Assembly: GCA_016714765.1 (NCBI GenBank)
Contig: JADKCF010000011.1
Span: 53,672 to 117,671 of the forward strand
From: Saprospiraceae bacterium
GTDB lineage: Bacteria > Bacteroidota > Bacteroidia > Chitinophagales > Saprospiraceae
Direction of reading: 5' to 3'
Length of the DNA stretch: 64,000 nucleotides
A program made the position numbers and the translations under genes. A model generated the notes under the pieces. The model made no database searches. It saw nothing but the letters and a program-made list of their open reading frames with translations, and was not told where the DNA came from. Shown here in pieces: positions 34,153-43,969 of this stretch. Position 1 is the stretch's first letter, and each line of letters opens with the position of its first letter.

Positions 34153-35658
34153 GTGAGACCGGGAAGCTATTATATCAAATTTCTATTACCCGCGTCTTAC
34201 CTGATTTCTCCACCTTTGATAGGAGATGAAAACAGGGACAATAACATTACAGGTAGCAATGGGCCCTTGACTACTGATGCATTTTCTGTTGATATAAATC
34301 AGGCAGTGGACAATATAGACGCAGCAGCTTATATTCCTGCTACTTTGGGTGACAAGGTGTGGAATGATATCAATTTGAATGGTGCTCAGGATCCAGGCGA
34401 ACCAGGTGTGGCAGGCATCACAGTTACTCTGTTTAGTCAGAGCGGCCAACCTCTGGATACAAAAATTACAGACGCTGATGGTTTGTATGCATTTGGAGGA
34501 TTGAAACAACGATTGTATTACCTCCAGTTTTCCATACCAGATGGCTTTGAATTCACGGGTCAGAATGTCTCAGGAAATAGTGCTACTGATAGTGATGTGG
34601 ATGCCACGGGTACTACTCCGTTGATATCTTTGGCTCATGGCAGTACGTTTTTAGACGTAGACGCCGGTATTCACTCTACTAATGCCAATCTTATTATGGG
34701 TAATATCTGGAATGACCTCAACAAAGACGGTATCAGGACATTTGATGAGCCATTGAAACCCAATATTAAAGTTTACCTTAAAAATAATATTCAGGAGGTC
34801 ATTGCTACCACCACCACTAATCATGCAGGGATGTATTGTTTCGCCAGTGAGACAACCGGACAGCATTTGGTACTTATCGAGCCACCTGTGGACTATGTGT
34901 TTACCAATAAAAATGTCGGTGGCAATCCGTCGATGGACTCTGACGTCAATGAGCAAGGTGTTTCGGATATGGTCATGCTAAATGATACATATGTAATGAA
35001 ATACATAGATGCAGGGTTTTATTACAAAGTCAGCGCAAGTGTCAATGGTGTTGTTTGGAAGGATTTGAATAATAATGGTATACAGGATGGCAATGACGAA
35101 TTAATGCCTAATGTAGTTATTTTCTTATTCAATAAGTTTAAAACATTTATAAAATCAACTAAAACAGATGAAAACGGGGCATACACTTTAAGAAACCTCG
35201 ATGCAGGGCAATATTACTGTAAAGTACCCGAATTCCCTGATTTGGCGTATGTCATGTTTACAGGTGCTAATCAGGATAAAGATAGCGACATTACTAATCA
35301 GTACGGCTTAGGTACATCGAGACTTATTACCTTGGTTGCCGGAGTGCCTTTCACGCATTTTGATTTCGGATATACTGATACCACCTTAAAAATTGTGCCG
35401 GACAAAACTGAGAGTATGCAACTGGAGATTTATCCAAATCCTGCATTCAATGACATCAAGCTAAGGCTGCCTGGCAAAACTGATAAAGGTCAATTTTATA
35501 TTGTCAATAACATGGGAGCTGTCTTAAGAAATGGCAATGTAGAGTCTCATGACAGTCAGCTCAACATCAGTGATTTGCCACCAGGAAAATATTCTCTCCA
35601 CATTATCACTTCTGAAAACAAGTGGGTGAAGTCTTTTGTTAAGCTGTCTAATTGGTAA
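34153..35658 (+). CDS. Giant adhesin, segment 6 (repeats 26-28, T9SS sorting domain)
   Basis: The final frame holds repeats 26-28 (GDKVWNDINLNGAQD, GNIWNDLNKDGIRT, GVVWKDLNNNGIQD) and, after a short linker, the roughly 75-residue C-terminal sorting domain: IYPNPAFNDIKLRLPG, FYIVNNMGAVLRNG, LPPGKYSLHI and KSFVKLSNW. This is the type A signal (TIGR04183-like) read by the type IX secretion machinery and removed on attachment to the surface. An intrinsic terminator lies 40 nt after the stop. Confidence 0.85.
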   Translation: MRPGSYYIKFLLPASYLISPPLIGDENRDNNITGSNGPLTTDAFSVDINQAVDNIDAAAYIPATLGDKVWNDINLNGAQDPGEPGVAGITVTLFSQSGQPLDTKITDADGLYAFGGLKQRLYYLQFSIPDGFEFTGQNVSGNSATDSDVDATGTTPLISLAHGSTFLDVDAGIHSTNANLIMGNIWNDLNKDGIRTFDEPLKPNIKVYLKNNIQEVIATTTTNHAGMYCFASETTGQHLVLIEPPVDYVFTNKNVGGNPSMDSDVNEQGVSDMVMLNDTYVMKYIDAGFYYKVSASVNGVVWKDLNNNGIQDGNDELMPNVVIFLFNKFKTFIKSTKTDENGAYTLRNLDAGQYYCKVPEFPDLAYVMFTGANQDKDSDITNQYGLGTSRLITLVAGVPFTHFDFGYTDTTLKIVPDKTESMQLEIYPNPAFNDIKLRLPGKTDKGQFYIVNNMGAVLRNGNVESHDSQLNISDLPPGKYSLHIITSENKWVKSFVKLSNW

Positions 35659-35697
35659 TAAAGAAAAAGTTTATATTGAGTTTGGTTATTAAAAAAA

Positions 35698-35730
35698 GAA
35701 AAGGCGTCCCATCTGAGACGCCTTTTTCTA
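35698..35730. terminator. Bidirectional intrinsic terminator
   Basis: AAAGGCGTC (35700-35708) pairs with GACGCCTTT (35717-35725), with A-runs left and T-runs right. It serves the adhesin (+) and probably the converging bacilliredoxin gene (-). Confidence 0.85.
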
Positions 35731-35755
35731 TTTTATCTTTTTAAGAAAAAAGAGC

Positions 35756-36169
35756 TTAACAATACTCATCAAATGCCTGAATAAGATTGTGTGCTATAGT
35801 TTGGGCTGAATTACCTTCTATATGCCTTCTCTCCAGCATATGTACCAGTTTGCCATCTTTAAAAAGAGCTATCGATGGCGATGATGGAGGATATGGGAGT
35901 AGGTATTCTCTGGTTTTTTCTACAGCTTCCTTATCCACACCAGCAAAAACTGTGACCATATGGTCAGGTTTTTTACCATGACTTACTGCCATTTTGGCTC
36001 CAGGTCTAGCATTGGCAGCAGCACATCCACATACGGAGTTGACGACAACTAAGACTGTGCCTTCTTTTTTTTCAAAAGTTTCTACCACTTCTTCCGGGGT
36101 GGACAGACTATCAAATCCAAAATCTGTCAGGTCTTTTTCAATCGGAATGGTTAATTCTCTAGGATACAT
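35756..36169 (-). CDS. BrxA/BrxB-family bacilliredoxin
   Basis: A 137-residue thioredoxin-fold protein of the YphP/YqiW (BrxA/BrxB) family. The hallmark CGC motif is at C47-G48-C49 (VNSVCGCAAANARPG), and PPSSPSIALFKDGKLVHMLER gives the cis-Pro region and last strands. Members remove bacillithiol from thiolated proteins in organisms that make it, and this family is widespread in Bacteroidota. No bacillithiol synthesis gene is in the window. Cytoplasmic. Confidence 0.92.
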   Translation of the reverse strand: MYPRELTIPIEKDLTDFGFDSLSTPEEVVETFEKKEGTVLVVVNSVCGCAAANARPGAKMAVSHGKKPDHMVTVFAGVDKEAVEKTREYLLPYPPSSPSIALFKDGKLVHMLERRHIEGNSAQTIAHNLIQAFDEYC

Positions 36170-36233
36170 ATTTTTATATTTACTATTTTAATGATTATGA
36201 ATATTTGTAACAGATGTAATTAAAAAATGTTTT

Positions 36234-37727
36234 TTACATTTTTAATTTAAGCCATGCTTTGATATCCAGATAAAGTATGGACCTTTTCTCAAAAACATCC
36301 GTTTCCAACTCAATCAGCTCTTGCATAAACAAAGACATGAGTTTTTTGCGGTCACTAATAGGCACTTTCACCACTTTTTGAAAAAACTTGATGGTTGCCA
36401 CCTGAAGCTTTGTTTTTTCCTCCATGTGATTAAAAAACTGTTTGGTACCTTTGATCAGATAGTCCATGATATCATAATTACCTGCATCGTAGTGCGCCAT
36501 TAGAAACATGAGCTGACTGTAGCCCTGTATATCTTCACGGAGCGACCCAACCTCCATCTGGAATATAAGATTTAGATATTTGATGGATGTGGCATGATCT
36601 CCCGCCATCAGATGCATCCAGGCAATTTTGAAGTAGAATACCAAAATTCTGTGCGCGTCGAGTTTACTTTTATATCGCTGAATTCTTTTAAGGGTAGAAG
36701 GAATCGCTTTGAGACCATCAGTGTAATTTTCCTTTATAAAATAACTGTTTAATCTGCCATAGTGTACATAAAGGAAAGATATTATTTGCGAATTGGTATT
36801 AAATGATCCGTAATTGGTATCTCTGAAATTTTCTAAATCTGCAAGATATTTTATGTAAGTGTCCTTTTGCCTCAGATTATAGGCACAGGTAAGGATATAA
36901 TGGTATCCTCTCATAAACAGGTCAGGGTCTTCTGTGATGAGTACCGGAGATTCCTGAAACAGTTTTACCCAATACTCTGCATGGATAAGACAATTTTCAA
37001 AATCAAGTATGATATAGTAATACCACACCATTGATTGGAAAAGAAATATTTTTTCATGATAAGTAAGCTGCTCTGAACCTTTGTAGGTGGTGAGCCAGAG
37101 ATATTTTTGTCTGAATTTCTCCAATTCCACCATATCTTTGACATGACCGTATTTGATGTAGTGACTGTGAAGCTGAATCCTGACATTGGAGAGTTTTACA
37201 ATACTGTCAATAACTCTGATCTTATCTTCACTCTTTGTAATCAGATCAGGTACAATGTCCGGGCCACTACGTGTGATATGTCTGGATTCTATATTTTTTT
37301 CAGTCTCTAATATAGACAGGTACAACAGATCGTTGTTGGTTTTTTCCGCCAGTAATTTTGCTTTATCCAAAATTTTGAGGGCCTGCAGGTATAGTCCTTT
37401 TCCATACAATATTTCTACATAGTCAAGGTACTCTCTGACCTGAATATCATTCTTTTTCTGAATATGTATCATCCTGAGGCTGACCATAAGCTGTTTATAC
37501 AGGTGCCGCTTTAGATTGGAATACTGTGTTTTGTCTACGTCTTTGAGCTTTGAAAGTATCTGAGTATCATTGAGTTCTTTTTGCTTTTCGATCAGATCGA
37601 AAAGTTGCATATACTTCAGTGATTCTGCCTCCTGTATCCTGGAGGAGTAAAATGTAAAATTTCTTTTTTCTGCCTTGGTAAGCGAATTTACTAGTTGAAA
37701 CAGCTGATCCGATTGAGATATAGGCAT
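36234..37727 (-). CDS. Helical-repeat protein of unknown function
   Basis: A 497-residue all-helical, soluble protein. Its N-terminus, MPISQSDQLFQLVNSLTKAEKRNF, is followed by many helix pairs rich in Tyr, Leu and Lys (GLYLQALKILDKAKLLAE near 115-132 looks like a TPR unit). No catalytic motif or signal is visible. It resembles large TPR-like hypothetical proteins common in Bacteroidota, which suggests a scaffold role. It is divergent from gltB with about 190 nt between. Confidence 0.65.
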   Translation of the reverse strand: MPISQSDQLFQLVNSLTKAEKRNFTFYSSRIQEAESLKYMQLFDLIEKQKELNDTQILSKLKDVDKTQYSNLKRHLYKQLMVSLRMIHIQKKNDIQVREYLDYVEILYGKGLYLQALKILDKAKLLAEKTNNDLLYLSILETEKNIESRHITRSGPDIVPDLITKSEDKIRVIDSIVKLSNVRIQLHSHYIKYGHVKDMVELEKFRQKYLWLTTYKGSEQLTYHEKIFLFQSMVWYYYIILDFENCLIHAEYWVKLFQESPVLITEDPDLFMRGYHYILTCAYNLRQKDTYIKYLADLENFRDTNYGSFNTNSQIISFLYVHYGRLNSYFIKENYTDGLKAIPSTLKRIQRYKSKLDAHRILVFYFKIAWMHLMAGDHATSIKYLNLIFQMEVGSLREDIQGYSQLMFLMAHYDAGNYDIMDYLIKGTKQFFNHMEEKTKLQVATIKFFQKVVKVPISDRKKLMSLFMQELIELETDVFEKRSILYLDIKAWLKLKM

Positions 37728-37916
37728 AACATTGCTTGTGGTTGTAATGATTTGATAAACAGTCTTTTATGTTATTTATGTTTTGACTGGCTATGACAAA
37801 TAAGTATTAATTATATCGATTAATATTGTAAATGTAGTATAAAATTGTAATCATTTTGTCATTTGTCCTAATAAAAATCTTTAGGAAACTGATTTAACCG
37901 GTATTAAAGTATATTT

Positions 37917-40900
37917 ATGAATAAAGTGGAAAGTGAGCAGGGACTATATCTCCCTCAATACGAAAAAGATGCGTGCGGTATAGGCCTGATTGCACACCTC
38001 AAGTCCCAAAAGTCATTTAGCATTGTCAGTGACGCACTTTCTATGCTGGAGAATATGGAACATCGTGGTGCATGTGGATGTGAAGAAAATACCGGAGACG
38101 GTGCCGGTATTCTTACCCAGATTCCACATCTTTTTTTCAATAAATATGCTGTTGAAAATGGTTTGAATTTACCTGAAGCCGGCCTTTATGCTGTAGGATT
38201 TACCTATCTTCCGAAAGAGAAATCTTTGCAGCACGAAATCATCCAAATGATGAAGCAGGTAGTAAATGCCAATCATTTCCGATGGTTGTTTACCCGCCCT
38301 GTGCCTGTGGACAATAGTATGGTGGGCCAAAGTGCACTGGCTACAGAACCTGAAATGCTGCAGGTATTTGTTACATACAAGGACGCTAGCTTACGAAAGC
38401 ATGCGCTGGAAAGAAGATTGTATGTTTTGAGGAATGACATGGTGCGTACGATCGTTCGTAAGTACGATTTTTTAAAAGAAATATTTTATTTTCCATCTTT
38501 TTCCTCTCAGACCATTATTTACAAAGGGCAGCTCACAGCAACGCAGGTTCGTAAGTACTTCAGAGACCTCAATGAACCGGATTTTCATTCGGCCATAGCA
38601 TTGGTACATTCCCGCTTTTCTACCAATACAGTACCTAAATGGAAACTGGCACAACCATTCAGGTGTATCGCTCACAATGGTGAAATCAATACTGTTCAGG
38701 GCAATGTACAATGGTGGAATGCAAGAGAAAAGGACATTCGGTCCGATATATACAATCATGAAGATTTAGGTAAGCTTATGCCTGTATGTAGTCCCACTTT
38801 GTCTGATTCGGGCAATTTTGATGCAGTACTGGAATTCCTTTTCAGGAATGGATACAGCATGCCTCATGCATTGATGATGATGATACCTGAAGCTTTTCAG
38901 AATGACAAAGCAATGGACGAGCGCAAAAAGGACTTTTACAGATATATGGAACCCATGATGGAGCCATGGGATGGTCCTGCCTCTATTTGTTTTTCGGATG
39001 GTACGGTCGTCGGGGCTACAGTAGACCGCAATGGCCTCAGACCATCCAAATATTGCCTCACCAGTGACGATCGGATTATCTTAGCCTCTGAGTCAGGAGT
39101 GCTCGCTATACCTCAGGAAAATATTATCTACAAAGCCAATCTTAGTCCCGGAAAGATATTGATAGCAGACCTTGACCAAGGCAGGATTGTAGGCGATGAG
39201 GAGTTGAAAAACATTATTTGCAACAGATTCCCTTACGGAAAATGGAATGCGGAATATAGGACTGAAATAGATAAAATAGAAGAATCTTTGGATGCCTCCC
39301 TGATGCACTACCAGCTAGATCTCAATTCGCGTAAAATAGCTTTGGGATTTACCAAAGAAGACGAGGAGTTACTGCTTGCCACCATGGGAACCACATCGTA
39401 TGAACCTGTAAGTTCGATGGGATCAGATATTCCACTTGCAGTATTGTCACATCATGCACAGCATATATGCAATTATTTTAAGCAGGAATTTGCACAGGTA
39501 ACCAACCCGCCTATAGATCCTTTGCGGGAAAAATTTTATATGACTTTGGAGTGTTATCTTGGAGCTGAAGGCGACATTTTGTCTATCAAACCCGAAAATG
39601 CCAGAAAAATTTCACTGCATTCTCCTGTTCTGGATGACACAAAATACCGAAAGCTGATCAATGCCGCCACTGTAGGCTATGCACCTGTGGTACTGAATGC
39701 TTTATTTGATGCCAATGACCAAAACCATCTCCAAAGGGCTATACTGACACTCACAGAAGAAGCAGCTGTCAAAGTACAGTCTGGATATGATATATTGGTA
39801 ATTGACAATCATACAGGGGTATCTCAGATGGCAGCATCCATTCCATCGTTGCTCATCACAGGGGCTATTCATCAGCATCTTTTGGGTTTAGGGTTGCGTA
39901 AGAGAGTATCAATTATTGTGAATGGAGGTGACATCATCGAATCTCATCATTTTTCATGCCTCTTGTCATTCGGTGCTGATGCTATATTCCCATCATTAGC
40001 CCTTGAAACCTTAAGGAGTCTGGCAGTAAAAAATCAACAAGACAAAAAACATTTTCAAAAAAATTATTGTAAGGCAATAGAAAGTGGTTTGCTCAAGATT
40101 ATGTCCAAATTGGGTATCTCTACTGTCAATTCATATAAAGCTGCCAAGACATTTGAAGCACTCGGCATACATAGCGAAGTCATGGATGTTTGTTTCAAGG
40201 GGGCTGTATCCAGAATTGGGGGCATGACATTTGATATGCTCGCCAAAGAACAGCTGCACAAACATTTTCTGGCCTTTCGTTCAAATGATGAAACACTGCC
40301 TGATTCGGGAAGATACCAATGGAAGCAAAGAGGAGAGTATCATTTATTCAATCCTCTATCTGTACATCTATTACAGCACTCCACCAAAATCAATAGTTAT
40401 TCTGTTTTTAAACAATATACCAAAGAAGTCAATCTTCAGTCTTCACGCGCTTGTACATTGAGGAGCCTTTTTGAATTTAAATCTGGTAATACGATCCCGC
40501 TCAACGAAGTAGAATCGGTCGAATCTATCTTAAAACGATTTGCCACAGGTGCCATGTCCTTTGGTTCTATTTCTGAAGAAGCACATACTACACTGGCTAT
40601 AGCCATGAATAGAATAGGTGGTAAGAGCAACAGCGGTGAAGGTGGAGAGGATGCAAAGAGGTACAAAAAGCTGGCTAATGGTGATTCTACCAGGTCTGCC
40701 ATCAAGCAGGTAGCTTCAGGCAGGTTTGGTGTGACGATAGATTATCTAAATAATGCTGACGAGATACAGATAAAAATGGCTCAGGGAGCCAAACCGGGTG
40801 AAGGTGGACAATTGCCCGGACACAAAGTGGACGCCAATATTGCCCGAATCAGGCATTCTACTCCAGGGGTAGGGTTGATTTCTCCACCACCACACCACGA

Positions 40901-42452
40901 TATTTATAGTATAGAAGATTTGGCTCAGTTGATTTTTGACCTTAAAAATGCTAATCCCAATGCTCGTATCAGCGTAAAACTGGTGGCAAAAGCTGGTGTG
41001 GGTATCATCGCATCTGGTGTGGCAAAAGCCCATGCTGATCATATTCTTATTTCGGGTTTTGACGGGGGGACAGGAGCATCTCCCTTGAGTTCGGTGATGC
41101 ATGCCGGATTGCCATGGGAGCTGGGATTGGCAGAGACCCATCAGACATTGGTTAAAAATAGATTGAGAGACAGAGTCACATTGCAGACGGACGGTCAGAT
41201 AAGGACAGGCAGAGATATGGCTATTGCTACCTTGCTGGGTGCTGAAGAATGGGGCATTGCTACAGCTGCCCTTGTGGTGAGCGGATGCATTTTGATGCGC
41301 AAATGCCACCTCAACACCTGCCCTGTAGGTATAGCCACTCAAGATGAAACCCTGAGAGCTAAGTATGATGGTAAAGTTGAGCATCTGGTCAATTATTTTA
41401 CCTTTTTGGCTGAAGAAATCAGAGAAATCATGGCATCGCTGGGCTTCAGAACCATCAATGAAATGGTAGGCAGATCAGATATGCTTACCTGTGATATGAG
41501 AGACAAATACTGGAAATACAAAAAACTGGATCTTTCAGCTATTTTGTACAGAGCTACGGATCAAGCCGGTCATACTCCTTATAAATCAGTCCAACAGGAT
41601 CATGGCATCTCCGATGTGCTGGATAGAAAACTCATACAATATGCAGATTTGGCCATAAAGGATAGAGTCAATATCACCAGTGTGTTCCCCATAAGAAGCA
41701 CTGATCGTGCAGTCGGAACGATGTTGTCGGGTAGTATTGCTAAAAAATACGGAGCTGAGGGATTGGTTGATGGATCTGTAGATTTCAGATTTAAAGGATC
41801 AGCAGGACAGAGTTTCGGAGCCTTTGGGATAAAGGGACTTCATTTTATTCTGGAAGGCGAGGCCAATGATTATTTTGGAAAAGGCTTGAGTGGCGCCACG
41901 CTTGTGATCACCCCGGACAGAGATTTTAATGGAGAGCCATCAGAAAATATTATCATAGGAAATGTGGCATTGTTTGGCGCTACTTCAGGCGAAATATTTG
42001 TGAAGGGCAGGGCAGGGCAGAGATTTGCAGTACGTAATAGCGGCGCCTCGGCTGTTGTAGAAGGCGTAGGAGACAATGCATGTGAATATATGACAGGAGG
42101 AATAGTCGCTATTTTGGGTACGGTAGGCTGCAATTTTGCGGCCGGAATGAGTGGAGGAATAGCTTATGTGTATGGACAAAAGTCTGATTTAGACAGTAAA
42201 TTGAATAAAGAAATGGTGATCATAGACGATATGACTGACCATGACGAACAGACACTTAAGGAGCAATTGAGAGACCATTTCAGGTACACAGGTTCGACTA
42301 CTGCTTTGGAAATCCTTACTAACTGGGAAAGCGAAAAAAATTTCTTTACGAAAGTGATACCTGTAGAATACAAAGCCATTCTGGAGTCTAAAAGCAATAC
42401 TTTCAGAAAGGTAGTAACCAAAACGGTACCGGCTACCAGATACGGCTTTTAA
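37917..42452 (+). CDS. gltB: Glutamate synthase large subunit
   Basis: A 1511-residue GltB, the usual length. The class II glutamine amidotransferase domain starts at Cys20 (EKDACGIGLIAHL), so a 19-residue propeptide is expected to be removed. The central domain (about 450-780) is followed by the FMN-binding synthase barrel (about 820-1190) with GGKSNSGEGGED and GFDGGTGASPLSS. The [3Fe-4S] cysteines are C1124, C1130 and C1135 (CILMRKCHLNTC). The C-terminal GXGXG beta-helix covers about 1250-1450. With GltD it makes two glutamates from glutamine and 2-oxoglutarate. gltD starts 37 nt later. Confidence 0.96.
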   Translation: MNKVESEQGLYLPQYEKDACGIGLIAHLKSQKSFSIVSDALSMLENMEHRGACGCEENTGDGAGILTQIPHLFFNKYAVENGLNLPEAGLYAVGFTYLPKEKSLQHEIIQMMKQVVNANHFRWLFTRPVPVDNSMVGQSALATEPEMLQVFVTYKDASLRKHALERRLYVLRNDMVRTIVRKYDFLKEIFYFPSFSSQTIIYKGQLTATQVRKYFRDLNEPDFHSAIALVHSRFSTNTVPKWKLAQPFRCIAHNGEINTVQGNVQWWNAREKDIRSDIYNHEDLGKLMPVCSPTLSDSGNFDAVLEFLFRNGYSMPHALMMMIPEAFQNDKAMDERKKDFYRYMEPMMEPWDGPASICFSDGTVVGATVDRNGLRPSKYCLTSDDRIILASESGVLAIPQENIIYKANLSPGKILIADLDQGRIVGDEELKNIICNRFPYGKWNAEYRTEIDKIEESLDASLMHYQLDLNSRKIALGFTKEDEELLLATMGTTSYEPVSSMGSDIPLAVLSHHAQHICNYFKQEFAQVTNPPIDPLREKFYMTLECYLGAEGDILSIKPENARKISLHSPVLDDTKYRKLINAATVGYAPVVLNALFDANDQNHLQRAILTLTEEAAVKVQSGYDILVIDNHTGVSQMAASIPSLLITGAIHQHLLGLGLRKRVSIIVNGGDIIESHHFSCLLSFGADAIFPSLALETLRSLAVKNQQDKKHFQKNYCKAIESGLLKIMSKLGISTVNSYKAAKTFEALGIHSEVMDVCFKGAVSRIGGMTFDMLAKEQLHKHFLAFRSNDETLPDSGRYQWKQRGEYHLFNPLSVHLLQHSTKINSYSVFKQYTKEVNLQSSRACTLRSLFEFKSGNTIPLNEVESVESILKRFATGAMSFGSISEEAHTTLAIAMNRIGGKSNSGEGGEDAKRYKKLANGDSTRSAIKQVASGRFGVTIDYLNNADEIQIKMAQGAKPGEGGQLPGHKVDANIARIRHSTPGVGLISPPPHHDIYSIEDLAQLIFDLKNANPNARISVKLVAKAGVGIIASGVAKAHADHILISGFDGGTGASPLSSVMHAGLPWELGLAETHQTLVKNRLRDRVTLQTDGQIRTGRDMAIATLLGAEEWGIATAALVVSGCILMRKCHLNTCPVGIATQDETLRAKYDGKVEHLVNYFTFLAEEIREIMASLGFRTINEMVGRSDMLTCDMRDKYWKYKKLDLSAILYRATDQAGHTPYKSVQQDHGISDVLDRKLIQYADLAIKDRVNITSVFPIRSTDRAVGTMLSGSIAKKYGAEGLVDGSVDFRFKGSAGQSFGAFGIKGLHFILEGEANDYFGKGLSGATLVITPDRDFNGEPSENIIIGNVALFGATSGEIFVKGRAGQRFAVRNSGASAVVEGVGDNACEYMTGGIVAILGTVGCNFAAGMSGGIAYVYGQKSDLDSKLNKEMVIIDDMTDHDEQTLKEQLRDHFRYTGSTTALEILTNWESEKNFFTKVIPVEYKAILESKSNTFRKVVTKTVPATRYGF

Positions 42453-42489
42453 TCCCCAAACTATTTTTTTAAACACAAACACCAAGATA

Positions 42490-43957
42490 ATGGCTGACCC
42501 AAACGGATTTTTAAAGATAGAAAGAGAAGGATTAAAAAGTAGGAGTGTCACTGAAAGGCTGAAAGATTACAATGAAATTTATATTCGGCCTGATGAAGAC
42601 GTCATTGTAAATCAAGCTTCCAGATGTATGGATTGTGGTGTGCCATTTTGCAATAGCGGCTGTCCATTGGGTAATCTTATACCGGATTTTAATGATGCTG
42701 TATATCAGCAAGACTGGCACAAAGCCTTTCTTTTCCTGTCTGAAACCAATAATTTTCCAGAATTTACAGGAAGGATTTGCCCTGCTCCATGTGAAGCAGC
42801 TTGTGTATTGGGTATCCACACCTCACCAGTAACAATAGAGAATATAGAAAAACAAATCATCGAGCATGCATTTGCTCAAGGCTGGGTACAAGCCAATAAT
42901 TGTAGGGTAGAATCAGGCAAGAATATTGCCGTCATCGGATCGGGACCTGCCGGATTGGCTGCTGCAGAGCAACTCAATAAGGCTGGTCACCGCATCACGG
43001 TGTTTGAAAGAAATGAAAAACCTGGGGGACTTTTAAGGTATGGTATTCCTGATTTTTAAGTTGGAGAAATGGGTGGTAGACAGGCGCATTGAGGTAATGA
43101 AAAAGGAAGGTATTTCTTTTGTGTGTAATGCTAATGTGGGCATTAATGTGGATATAAAGGAGATAGAAGCCAATCATGATGCAGTACTGCTATGCGGCGG
43201 AAGTACCATACCCAGAGATTTGCCCATAGAGGGACGAGATGCTTCGGGTGTTCATTTTGCCATGGATTTTCTGGAGCAATCCAATAAGTATGTAAATGAT
43301 GGATGCCTCCAAACACCTGATATATACGTCAAAGGTAAAAAGGTGGTAGTCATAGGTGGGGGCGATACAGGAGCTGACTGTGTGGGTACTTCCAATCGGC
43401 AAGGTGCCACATCTGTTGTTCAGATCGAACTACTGTCAAAACCTGGCACGCAACGAACGGACAAAGATCCATGGCCGCTATGGCCTATGGTACTGCGTAC
43501 TTCAACTTCGCATGAAGAAGGCTGTCAGCGCGAATGGTCCATTCAGACTAAACGATTTGTTAAAAATGAAACCGGCACCCTTTCTGGTCTGGAAATAGTC
43601 GAAATAGAATGGGCCTTTGATGCCAAATCAGGCAAATATGACTTTGCAGAAATCGAGGGTACAACCCAAATTATAGATTGTGATGTGGTATTTATAGCTG
43701 CCGGCTTTTTACATCCTCAAAAAGAAGGCATCATAGACCGACTTGGCATCACACTGGATAATCGGGGAAATGTAGCCACACATAACTACCAGACCAATAT
43801 TCCGAATGTTTTTGCAGCGGGAGATATGCGTCGTGGACAGTCTTTGGTCGTATGGGCCATCTCCGAAGGCAGAGAGGCAGCCAGAGCAGTAGATACTTAT
43901 CTTACAGGTATGATGCGCCTGGAAAGTAAGGCTATCAATGTATTGGAAATGAGTTAA
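42490..43957 (+). CDS. gltD: Glutamate synthase small subunit, one-base insertion near 43057
   Basis: The 488-residue NADPH-dependent subunit is split at a T-run: GIPDF is followed by TAA, while removing one T gives GIPDFKLEKWVVDRR, the conserved GltD sequence. The length then becomes 489 codons. The N-terminal part has the two [4Fe-4S] cysteine groups (SRCMDCGVPFCNSGCPLGN and CPAPCEAACVLG), then the FAD-binding GSGPAGLAAAE (about 150) and the NADPH-binding GGGDTGADCVG. The late AAGDMRRGQSLVVWAI segment closes the FAD site. It feeds electrons to GltB. Confidence 0.95.
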
Positions 43958-43969
43958 GTACTTTTAAGT

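Larger units (their letters stand above)
24727..35658 (+). other. Giant SdrD_B-repeat adhesin locus (whole gene, frameshifted)
   Basis: The 10,932-nt locus encodes one protein of about 3640 residues, now split by indels. It has a signal peptide (to about residue 28, ITAQ), an N-terminal beta-rich region (about 30-300), about 28 SdrD_B-like immunoglobulin-type domains, and a T9SS type A sorting domain at the end (IYPNPAFNDIKLRLPG onward). Each repeat begins IGDFVWEDxNGNGIQD with a calcium-loop-like DxNxNG, followed by GEPG, then a YxF..L.PG.Y strand and a DSD..NG segment. Such proteins are secreted through T9SS and act in adhesion or cell-surface architecture. Lesions are near 27417-27470, 27936, 29040-29110, 29286, 30770-31450 and 34117. 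The net length is a multiple of three, which suggests errors rather than decay. Confidence 0.85.

Noticed and set aside
40746..41384. 212-residue minus-strand frame inside gltB
   Set aside because: Antisense to the FMN-binding domain of gltB; shadow frame without recognisable motifs.
43040..43075. Programmed frameshift in gltD
   Set aside because: No slippery heptamer with a downstream structure is evident, and gltD is not known to need recoding; an extra T is simpler.
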